A stretch of DNA of 5,747 nt, from NCBI GenBank assembly GCA_905480065.1, contig CAJQOV010000145.1:1-5747 (forward strand), read 5' to 3'. The notes beneath the pieces are model-generated. The model did not search any database. It was not told the DNA's origin and worked only from the letters and a program-made list of their open reading frames with translations. The DNA comes from an uncultured Gammaproteobacteria bacterium. Lineage in GTDB: Bacteria > Pseudomonadota > Gammaproteobacteria > UBA9214. The position numbers and the translations under genes were made by a program. Position 1 is the stretch's first letter, and each line of letters begins with the position of its first letter. Shown here one piece after another: positions 1 through 5,747 of this stretch.

Positions 1-2
1 AA

Positions 3-21
3 TGATTCCGTGCTGGAATCA
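3..21 (-). terminator. Short inverted repeat overlapping the chpC stop codon, possible weak terminator
   Basis: TGATTCC (3-9) and GGAATCA (15-21) form a perfect 7-bp inverted repeat with a 5-nt loop. On the minus strand the chpC stop codon TGA is the first three bases of the hairpin. Only ATT follows before the window edge, so any U-tract lies outside. The stem has only three G-C pairs and is short for an intrinsic terminator, so it may be chance or an mRNA 3' stabilising hairpin. Confidence 0.3.
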
Positions 22-483
22 GGCTGCCTGGTCGAGCTGTTGCTCCAGCAAGGACTGCAGGTAGTCCAGGTCCGGGATCACGGCCTGTTCGTTGCCAATT
101 TGAACCACGCAGCGAATCGCCGGCTGTTCACTGGCATGAAATTCACCAGCGGTGTCTGCGCCGAACTGGATCAGTCCGGGGAGACCGGCCGTCACAATCG
201 CGTAGTTGCTGATGGTGCTGTCCGGGCGCACCGAGTTCACGATCATCAGTCGCGAAAATACCGGGTTAGAGGCCACGTTTATTCCGCACAGGGATTCCAG
301 TGAAATCACCGCCACATCCTGGCCACGCCATTTGACATGGCCCAGCAACCACTCGGGCGCGCCCTCGACCCCGGCCGGCTTGCGGTAGCTGCCGATTTCC
401 GCGACTGCGACATTCGGCACCAGCAGGTTCATGTTGCGCAACGGAACCCACAGGCTGCGGATTTTTTCCTGGACGATTTCCAT
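19..483 (-). CDS. chpC: CheW-like adaptor protein, ChpC type
   Basis: This 154-residue cytoplasmic protein consists of a single CheW-like domain and is expected to couple a pilus chemoreceptor to the ChpA kinase upstream. The opening segment NLLVPNVAVAEIG (about 19-31) is characteristic of ChpC-like adaptors. PEWLLGHVKWRGQDVAVISLE (43-63) corresponds to the conserved CheW loop with the WRG core. The C-terminal strand and helix are IPDLDYLQSLLEQQL. There is no transmembrane segment and no fused domain. I chose the ATG at 483-481 because a strong ribosome site lies just before it and the CheW homology begins there. The frame stays open upstream to an ATG at 636, but that extension lies inside the receiver-coding part of chpA and has no CheW-like content. 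Its start is 22 bp beyond the chpA stop, so the two are surely co-transcribed. It could instead be named PilI or CheW; position after chpA favours ChpC. Confidence 0.88.
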   Translation of the reverse strand: MEIVQEKIRSLWVPLRNMNLLVPNVAVAEIGSYRKPAGVEGAPEWLLGHVKWRGQDVAVISLESLCGINVASNPVFSRLMIVNSVRPDSTISNYAIVTAGLPGLIQFGADTAGEFHASEQPAIRCVVQIGNEQAVIPDLDYLQSLLEQQLDQAA

Positions 484-486
484 GAC

Positions 487-493
487 TTTCCTC
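487..493 (-). promoter_or_regulatory. Ribosome binding site of chpC
   Basis: GAGGAAA on the minus strand matches the Shine-Dalgarno consensus. The AGGA core ends 5 nt before the ATG at 483. It lies wholly in the 22-bp gap between the chpA stop and chpC, and it decides the chpC start in favour of the 154-residue form over the upstream in-frame ATG at 636. Confidence 0.8.
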
Positions 494-505
494 GGTGCAG
501 CAGCC

Positions 506-3500
506 TCAACCGGAAGCTGCGATCGTGTTGACTCCAATGATCTCCTGGATGGACGCCAGCAGCTCGGATTCCTGGTACGGCTTGCCAAGGTACTCACTGA
601 CCCCGATCTCACGCGCACGCTCGCGATGCTTGTCACCGGTACGCGAGGTAATCATGATGATCGGCAGGTGGCGCAGGCGTTCGTCGTTGCGCATGTGTGT
701 GGCGAGCTCGAAACCATCCATGCGCGGCATTTCGATATCCAGCAGCATAATGTCCGGTAACGTTTCCTGCAGCTGCCCCATGGCGTCCACGCCATCCTTT
801 GCCGTGAGCACGTGATAACCGTTGCGTTCCAGCAAACGGCTGGTGACCTTGCGCACGGTAATCGAATCATCGACCACCATCACCAGCAGACGGTCATCCT
901 GCTGCGGCCGGATGGCGATCTCGCCGGGCTGCGCCTGGGCATTCATGCGCGAAATCGCGATCATGTCGAGAATCAGCACCACCCGGCCGTCACCCAGTAT
1001 GGTTGCACCGGAAATACCCTCAACGGTGCTGAACTGCACACCAAGCGGCTTGATCACCACCTCGCGGTTACCCAGCAACGCCTCGACCTGCATACCGACA
1101 CGCTGGTCACCGATACGGAGCAACAGCACCGGAACCTGCTGGCGGGCATGATGCAGATCCATGCCGCCGGTACCGAGCAGTGTACCCAGGTGTTTCAGAC
1201 GATACTGGTTACCGGCATAGCCGAAGCGCTGGTCTTCGCTGTGATAGCAGGCAACCAGCTCTTCAGGGAATACCCGGACCACACCCTCGATACTTCCCAG
1301 CGGAACAAAAAAGTTCTCGTCGCCGGCTGACACGAGCAGTGCCTGGTTGATCGCCAGCGTGTACGGCAGGCGTACGGTGAATACCGTTCCCTTGCCGGTT
1401 TCGGAATCGATATGCAGGGAACCACCGAGTTGTTTCACCTCGCTGTTTACCACGTCCATGCCCACACCGCGCCCGGAGATCTGGGTGACCTCAGTGGCAG
1501 TACTGAAGCCGGTCGTGAGGATGAACTGCATGACCTCATAATCGGTCAGCCGGGCATTTTCAGCCATCAATCCACGCGCAATGGCCCGTTCGCGAATGGC
1601 AGGCAGGTTCATTCCGGCCCCGTCATCGGAAATACGCAAAACGATTTCCGGGCCTTCACGATCAAACTCGATGCGGATGTTCCCGCTTGCCTGCTTGCCG
1701 GACCCGGTGCGCACATCGGGAGATTCAATTCCATGCGCTATGGCATTGCGAATCATGTGTTCCAGCGGCGCAATGATCCGGTCTGCCACGGACCGGTCCA
1801 TTTCTCCGTCGGTACCCTGCAACTCCAGCTCCACCTTCTTGTCCAGTTCGCGCGCGGTCTGGCGCACGATCCGGCGTAACCGCGGCGCCAGTCCAGCGAA
1901 CGGGACCATGCGGGTGCGGATCAGGCTCTCCTGCAGATCGGTATTGACACGCGACTGCTGCAGCAACAGCGTTTCCGCGCCACGCGTGGTCTGCTCCATG
2001 ATTTCCTGCAGACTATGCAAGTCGCTGACGCTCTCCATCAGCGAGCGCGACAGCTGCTGCAGGTTGGAATAACGATCCATTTCGAGCGGATCGAAGTCCT
2101 CGTTACGACCATCCGATTCCTGCTCGAAGCGGTACAGGATCTGTGCCTCGGTCTCCATTTCCAGCTGGCGCAGCTGGTCACGCAGGCGGTTGATGGTCTG
2201 ATCAAGCTCACAGAGGTTGAAGCGGTAATTGCTGACCTGCTGTTCCATGCGCGATCGATAGATGTTGATCTCGCCGGCATTGTTGACCAGGCTATCGAGT
2301 ACATCTGCGTGAATACGCACCTGTTCACCACGGCCCTGCGCATTGGACGCCTGGCTGGCGTTACGTGACCGGTACGCGGCAGTTCGAGCCGCCATTTCCG
2401 CAAAGGCAGGAAATTCCGGAGAGGCCGCGACCAGCCGTGGCCTGGCCATACCTGTGTCAACCTGGTCTGCGGCATCGGCAATCTCGACGGCCTGTGTGTC
2501 GGCTGCGGAACCGCCGGCATCCTCGCTCCCCGGCTGTTCCACTTCACCGCAAACCACTTCAACCACCGGCGTTTCGGCAGCAAGCGTGTCCGTCTCGCCA
2601 TCATCGACCGCAGTTGATGATGCCTCCGTTTCCGTTACTACCATGTCGGGACCGGCCGGCGCCGTATCCGCATCACCTTGCATGAATCGCTGCAGGCGAT
2701 GCTCGACATCGGTTGCGGATTCGGTTGGTGCCCTCGAACGGACACGGTCCACCATGTCCGCGAGCCGGTCAAACGACTCGTTCAGCAATGCAAACAGTTC
2801 CGGCGTGGTGGCCATTGATCCCTCGGCAACCAGCCCCAGCAAGGATTCCACAGCGTGACTCAGATCACCGATGCTGCCGATATCCACCATGCGTGCGCCA
2901 CCCTTGAGCGTGTGCAGCATGCGCTGGAACTCTGCCATCAGTTCCCGGTTTTCCGGCGCTACGGACCAGTTACGCAGTATGGTTTCGCCAGCCTCCATGA
3001 TCTCCGAGGATTCCTCCACGAAGATATCGAACAGCTCCGGATCCATGGCGGCATAGGCATCCATCGACCCGCTAACTGCATCTGCATCATGTAGTGCAAC
3101 TTCCGGCTCCGCATGACTGGTCCCGGTCACCGGCTCGACCGTGCCTGCCACGGCTTCGTCCATTTCCGCAGCGGCCTGTTCTGCCAGCGCCTCGGTCACG
3201 ACCGGTTGCTCCATGGTTGTCATTTCCGGAGCTGCCTCCGGCACATCCGGTGCCGTCACATCATCAACCAGGTCGTACTGCATGGCGGGTGCAATTTCTG
3301 GCGCGTCCTCGACCATGGCGACGTCAGTGTCCGCCTGCGCGGCCAGCGCATGGATACGCTCCTGGAGCCTCGCAACCACCCGTTCATCGAAGGTCTGCAG
3401 GGGAAGTTGCCCATGCTGACGCTGCATCTCCTGCACACAGTCATCCAGCACCGCGAATGCCGCCGGTACCGCCGGCAGCTGGTCCTGGTAGAGCCTGCCA

Positions 3501-5747
3501 AAGTATTCATACAACGGTTCTGCCAGCGCACCAATACCCGGTACCTGTGCCGACTCGCAAATACCGGTCAGCGTATGCAGGGCCCGAAACATTTGCTCGG
3601 TGATCTCACAGGAATCGCCGGCGTCGGTTACACAAGTGGAAAGTACAGCAAGATGCTCGCCACTTTCCGTAGCGAACAACTCCTGCAGCGTGCCATCCGG
3701 CTCGGCATCGACTTCGGCATCCAGCATGACAGCGGCGGCGGATTTATGACCGGCTGCAACAGCTGGTAACTCTCCGCTGGCGAGTTTCACCGCCTGTTCC
3801 ATCATGGAACCGATATCCACCGCCGGGACCACGCCACTGCGCAGCTGGTCCAGCATCGCCTGCAAAACCTCTGGCACCCTGGAAAGAAATACGTTCATCG
3901 CGGCAGTGGGCGCCAGCACGCCATCCAGGACCCGGTTCAACATCATTTCCAGCTGCCAGGCAAACTCGCCGATCTGCATGGCGCCCGCCATCCGACCGCT
4001 GCCTTTCAGGGTGTGAAAACTGCGCTGAACATCCATCAGTAAGCCGTTGTCCTGCGGCTGTGCAATCCAGCACGATATGGACACGCGCAGGGAAAACAAC
4101 TGTTCGGCGGCCTCTTCAAGAAAAATATCGACGATCTCCGGGTCCGCGTCTGCCGTCAGTAACGGCTGTTCGATATCCGGCTGCAACGGCGTAGCGGAGT
4201 CGCGTTCGGCAAACAACGGGGGCTGTGCCGGGAATGACTCCTCCACCGAGGATGACCCAGGCAGCTCAGCTGCCGGGCCGGGTTGCTGAAGTTCTGTTGC
4301 CGCGACCTGTTCTGGCGCGCCACTGCCCAGCAAAAAGGCCTGCCGCGCCAGACCGTCCAGGTCCAGGTCGGGCACACGCGACGCATCACTGACCTGCGCC
4401 ACCAGCTGCTGCAGGGCAGGCACGGACTGTGCGACCAGTTCCAGCACCGGCCCGCTCGCAGGCACGACATGCTCGATGACCTTGTTCAACAGGTTCTCGA
4501 ACGCCCAGCCGAATTCAGCGCTTGCCATGGCACCCACCATGCGGCCACTACCCTTGATGGTATGGAAGCCGCGCCGAATTTCGGCCAGCAGGTCGGCAGC
4601 ATCCGGCGTATTGCACCATGCCGGGATCGCCGTGGAGAACGCCTCAAGCACCTCCCCGGCCTCTTCGATAAATATCTCGACGATTTCCGGATCGGCATCT
4701 GCGGCGATTACCTGCAGGGCGGAAATTTCCCCCTGCCAGGCAGGTTGCGGCACGGCAACGGACTCGAATGCAACTACCGGTTCCTCCAACAGCAGCTCAG
4801 CCGGCAGCTCTGCGGCGTTTTCGGATAGCGCGCACGGCTCCTCTGTCGGCAGATATTCCGCAGCCTCATTCGACGCCAATTCCTCTGCAACGGGCAGCAA
4901 TTCAACATCACCAGGCGTCGTACCAGGCCCGGCTTCATCCGCACCGCTACTGGTTACCATATACCCCAGCTTGCCGAGACTTTGCTCGGCAACCAGGATG
5001 GCCCGGTCCTCGAAATTGCGGTTATTCTGCAGTTGTTCAACACAATACTCGATACTGCAAATCGCATCTGCCAGGTTGTCGAACTCGACTTCGTCCAGCG
5101 CGCGGTGCCGGGCCAGTAATTCACTGGTAATGAATCGCTTCACCTGGTCGGTTGCGGCAGCGAGGCGCTCCTCTCCCGCCAGCACCAGGCCGCCCGAGAT
5201 CTTGTGCAGCAACACCGGAACATTGCCGAGCAGGTCGAATCCGCCGTCCGACTTGAGAAACTCGTTGATGGATTCCTTCGCGGTGGACATATCCGCCATG
5301 ATCGCGTCGATCACGGCTTCCTGGCCCTGCCGGAATATCACCCCGCTCCGGTCCTCGCCACCTGCGCTGCCAGGGTGGCCGGAAATATCGGCCAGCGCGT
5401 CCTCAACCGCGACCAGGGTATTGGCCACTTCGATAAAGTCGATGGCACCGCCCTCCGCCTGTACCCGGCGCAGGAACTGTTCCTGGCTGATAACCCGTAG
5501 TGCCAGCTGTTCCAGTTCGATCATGCCGAGCATATTGCCGAGCGCATGCATTTGTTCCGCGACCTGCCCGACTGCGGCTGGATCCTGAGCAGAATTCCCG
5601 ATGCAGGCATCCACCTGGTCCTTGATGCGATCGATATCTTCGCGCGCGGTCACTGACAGGGTTTGTAGCAATTCCTCGCTGAGTTCACCGACCGGGTCAG
5701 CTGCCGCAGCCGCGCCCGGAGCCTGCAGCCCGTAGGTCTGCCTGATC
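506..5747 (-). CDS. chpA: ChpA/PilL-type hybrid CheA histidine kinase with multiple Hpt domains and C-terminal receiver (5' end outside window)
   Basis: This is the central cytoplasmic kinase of the type IV pilus chemosensory system. It autophosphorylates Hpt histidines with ATP under receptor control and passes phosphate to PilG/PilH-type regulators and its own receiver. The frame is open from the right edge (codon at 5746-5744) to the TGA at 508-506, giving 1746 visible codons. A TTG at 5671-5669 is the first start-like codon, but 25 in-frame codons precede it without a stop and no ribosome site is evident, so the gene is truncated by the window. Residues below are numbered from that TTG. 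Domain order: degenerate Hpt-like modules (about 1-240), Hpt domains with histidines 370, 553, 699 and 920, dimerisation domain (1116-1262), HATPase (1275-1437), CheW-like (1438-1578), receiver (1594-1715). P. aeruginosa ChpA, about 2470 residues, has the same plan. The symbol rests on architecture; pilL is a common synonym. The downstream chpC-like gene supports the call. Confidence 0.95.
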   Translation of the reverse strand, partial: IRQTYGLQAPGAAAAADPVGELSEELLQTLSVTAREDIDRIKDQVDACIGNSAQDPAAVGQVAEQMHALGNMLGMIELEQLALRVISQEQFLRRVQAEGGAIDFIEVANTLVAVEDALADISGHPGSAGGEDRSGVIFRQGQEAVIDAIMADMSTAKESINEFLKSDGGFDLLGNVPVLLHKISGGLVLAGEERLAAATDQVKRFITSELLARHRALDEVEFDNLADAICSIEYCVEQLQNNRNFEDRAILVAEQSLGKLGYMVTSSGADEAGPGTTPGDVELLPVAEELASNEAAEYLPTEEPCALSENAAELPAELLLEEPVVAFESVAVPQPAWQGEISALQVIAADADPEIVEIFIEEAGEVLEAFSTAIPAWCNTPDAADLLAEIRRGFHTIKGSGRMVGAMASAEFGWAFENLLNKVIEHVVPASGPVLELVAQSVPALQQLVAQVSDASRVPDLDLDGLARQAFLLGSGAPEQVAATELQQPGPAAELPGSSSVEESFPAQPPLFAERDSATPLQPDIEQPLLTADADPEIVDIFLEEAAEQLFSLRVSISCWIAQPQDNGLLMDVQRSFHTLKGSGRMAGAMQIGEFAWQLEMMLNRVLDGVLAPTAAMNVFLSRVPEVLQAMLDQLRSGVVPAVDIGSMMEQAVKLASGELPAVAAGHKSAAAVMLDAEVDAEPDGTLQELFATESGEHLAVLSTCVTDAGDSCEITEQMFRALHTLTGICESAQVPGIGALAEPLYEYFGRLYQDQLPAVPAAFAVLDDCVQEMQRQHGQLPLQTFDERVVARLQERIHALAAQADTDVAMVEDAPEIAPAMQYDLVDDVTAPDVPEAAPEMTTMEQPVVTEALAEQAAAEMDEAVAGTVEPVTGTSHAEPEVALHDADAVSGSMDAYAAMDPELFDIFVEESSEIMEAGETILRNWSVAPENRELMAEFQRMLHTLKGGARMVDIGSIGDLSHAVESLLGLVAEGSMATTPELFALLNESFDRLADMVDRVRSRAPTESATDVEHRLQRFMQGDADTAPAGPDMVVTETEASSTAVDDGETDTLAAETPVVEVVCGEVEQPGSEDAGGSAADTQAVEIADAADQVDTGMARPRLVAASPEFPAFAEMAARTAAYRSRNASQASNAQGRGEQVRIHADVLDSLVNNAGEINIYRSRMEQQVSNYRFNLCELDQTINRLRDQLRQLEMETEAQILYRFEQESDGRNEDFDPLEMDRYSNLQQLSRSLMESVSDLHSLQEIMEQTTRGAETLLLQQSRVNTDLQESLIRTRMVPFAGLAPRLRRIVRQTARELDKKVELELQGTDGEMDRSVADRIIAPLEHMIRNAIAHGIESPDVRTGSGKQASGNIRIEFDREGPEIVLRISDDGAGMNLPAIRERAIARGLMAENARLTDYEVMQFILTTGFSTATEVTQISGRGVGMDVVNSEVKQLGGSLHIDSETGKGTVFTVRLPYTLAINQALLVSAGDENFFVPLGSIEGVVRVFPEELVACYHSEDQRFGYAGNQYRLKHLGTLLGTGGMDLHHARQQVPVLLLRIGDQRVGMQVEALLGNREVVIKPLGVQFSTVEGISGATILGDGRVVLILDMIAISRMNAQAQPGEIAIRPQQDDRLLVMVVDDSITVRKVTSRLLERNGYHVLTAKDGVDAMGQLQETLPDIMLLDIEMPRMDGFELATHMRNDERLRHLPIIMITSRTGDKHRERAREIGVSEYLGKPYQESELLASIQEIIGVNTIAASG
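527..892 (-). other. C-terminal receiver (REC) domain of the ChpA protein
   Basis: This is a complete receiver domain of about 122 residues. The acidic pair is Asp1601-Asp1602 in VMVVDDS. The phospho-acceptor is Asp1645 in MLLDIEMPRMDG, with its codon at 739-737. The switch residue is Thr1675 in IIMITSRTG, and the conserved lysine is Lys1697 in YLGKPY. All key residues are present, so it should accept phosphate. In P. aeruginosa the attached receiver exchanges phosphate with some Hpt domains of the same protein and may act as a sink or source. No output domain follows; the protein ends about six residues after the fold. Confidence 0.95.
938..2326 (-). other. CheA-type kinase core: dimerisation, ATPase and CheW-like domains of the ChpA protein
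   Basis: The dimerisation (P3) domain runs from VRIHADVLDSLVNNAGE (about 1118) to LIRTRMVPF (about 1258). It contains a long helical insertion of ChpA type, with charged heptad-like stretches around 1150-1225. The ATP-binding P4 domain has an N-box at 1305-1315 (HMIRNAIAHGI, Asn1309 and His1313), a G1 box DDGAG at 1349-1353, an F-box TTGFST at 1386-1391, a G2 box SGRGVGMDVV at 1399-1408 and a G3 segment GKGTVFTVRLP at 1426-1436. All nucleotide-binding elements therefore look intact and the kinase should be active. The CheW-like P5 domain (1438-1578) would bind adaptor and receptor. Residues are counted from the TTG at 5671. Confidence 0.92.
2717..4696 (-). other. Array of four Hpt phosphotransfer domains in the ChpA protein
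   Basis: Four Hpt domains are separated by Ala/Glu/Pro-rich linkers of roughly 45 to 100 residues. Domain A (about 4696-4376) has FHTIKGSGRM with phospho-acceptor His370, codon 4564-4562. Domain B (about 4150-3827) has FHTLKGSGRM with His553, codon 4015-4013. Domain C (about 3694-3347) has LHTLTGICES with His699, codon 3577-3575, and lacks the conserved Lys. Domain D (about 3046-2717) has LHTLKGGARM with His920, codon 2914-2912. A, B and D each open with an acidic DPE-IV/LF-DIF-EE helix, the usual first Hpt helix. In the family these histidines receive phosphate from the kinase core or exchange it with receivers; which ones do so here cannot be read from sequence. Confidence 0.9.
4952..5746 (-). 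other. N-terminal degenerate Hpt-like modules of the ChpA protein
   Basis: Two helical modules precede the first canonical Hpt domain. The first carries MHALGNMLGM with His42 (codon 5548-5546). The second carries LLHKISGGLVLAG with His156 (codon 5206-5204). Both line up with the Hpt core HTLKGSxRMxG, but the lysine is replaced by Gly and Ser respectively. Each is followed by a helix-rich segment, with FIEVANTLVAVEDAL near 79-93 and LADAICSIEYCVEQL near 200-214; this pattern is typical of ChpA N-termini. I infer that these modules are structural or regulatory, not efficient phosphate carriers. Residues are counted from the TTG at 5671. Confidence 0.7.

Noticed and set aside
484..636. N-terminal extension of chpC to an ATG at 636
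   Set aside because: The extra 51 residues are Ser/Arg-rich, out of frame with the chpA receiver they overlap, and unlike CheW; the ATG at 483 has a strong ribosome site.
812..1330. Plus-strand open frame of 172 codons
   Set aside because: It is opposite the CheW-like and receiver part of chpA, which is strongly conserved; the plus-strand product has no recognisable motif.
2327..2716. Low-complexity Ala/Glu/Thr-rich stretch between Hpt D and the dimerisation domain, considered as a possible frameshift or inserted sequence
   Set aside because: The frame is intact and the composition matches the other interdomain linkers of this protein, so it is an ordinary flexible linker.
3113..3769. Plus-strand open frame of 218 codons
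   Set aside because: It is antisense to the Hpt C region and linker of chpA, has a His/Arg/Gln-rich composition without motifs, and has no convincing ribosome site or homology.
4476..5588. Long open frame of 370 codons on the plus strand, antisense to chpA
   Set aside because: The product is Ser/Ala-rich with no recognisable fold, and it lies fully opposite a gene with clear domain homology. Such frames are expected opposite Ala/Glu/Leu-rich coding DNA of high GC.

Overview
The window holds one short stretch of a minus-strand operon encoding the core of a type IV pilus (Pil-Chp) chemosensory system. There are two genes and almost no non-coding DNA. The large gene enters from the right edge and runs to position 506. 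It encodes a ChpA/PilL-type hybrid CheA kinase, of which 1746 codons are visible and the N-terminus is missing. A 22-bp gap with a good ribosome binding site follows, then a 154-residue CheW-like adaptor of the ChpC type (483 to 19). A small inverted repeat sits on its stop codon at the left edge.

The moderately high GC, the Ala/Glu/Pro-rich linkers and the specific ChpA architecture point to a gammaproteobacterium with type IV pili. The architecture comprises degenerate N-terminal modules, several Hpt domains, a CheA core with a long P3 insertion, a CheW-like domain and a C-terminal receiver. A Chromatiales-like or related environmental lineage is plausible, but the sequence alone does not fix the taxon.

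In layout from upstream to downstream on the minus strand, 5746-4950 holds two Hpt-like modules that have lost the conserved lysine. Region 4700-2715 holds four Hpt domains separated by low-complexity acidic linkers; three have the canonical phospho-site and one is degenerate. Region 2330-940 is the dimerisation, ATP-binding and CheW-like core, and 892-527 is the receiver. The likely working model is known from Pseudomonas aeruginosa. A PilJ-type receptor, through CheW-like adaptors, controls the kinase. Phosphoryl groups pass through the Hpt domains to the attached receiver and to free PilG/PilH-type regulators, which control pilus extension, retraction and cAMP signalling. Those partners are not in this window.

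I see no mobile element, RNA gene or CRISPR array, and no clear novel system. The points most worth checking are the mix of intact and degenerate Hpt sites, the similarity of two neighbouring Hpt domains, and the absence of a chpB methylesterase gene between the two genes.
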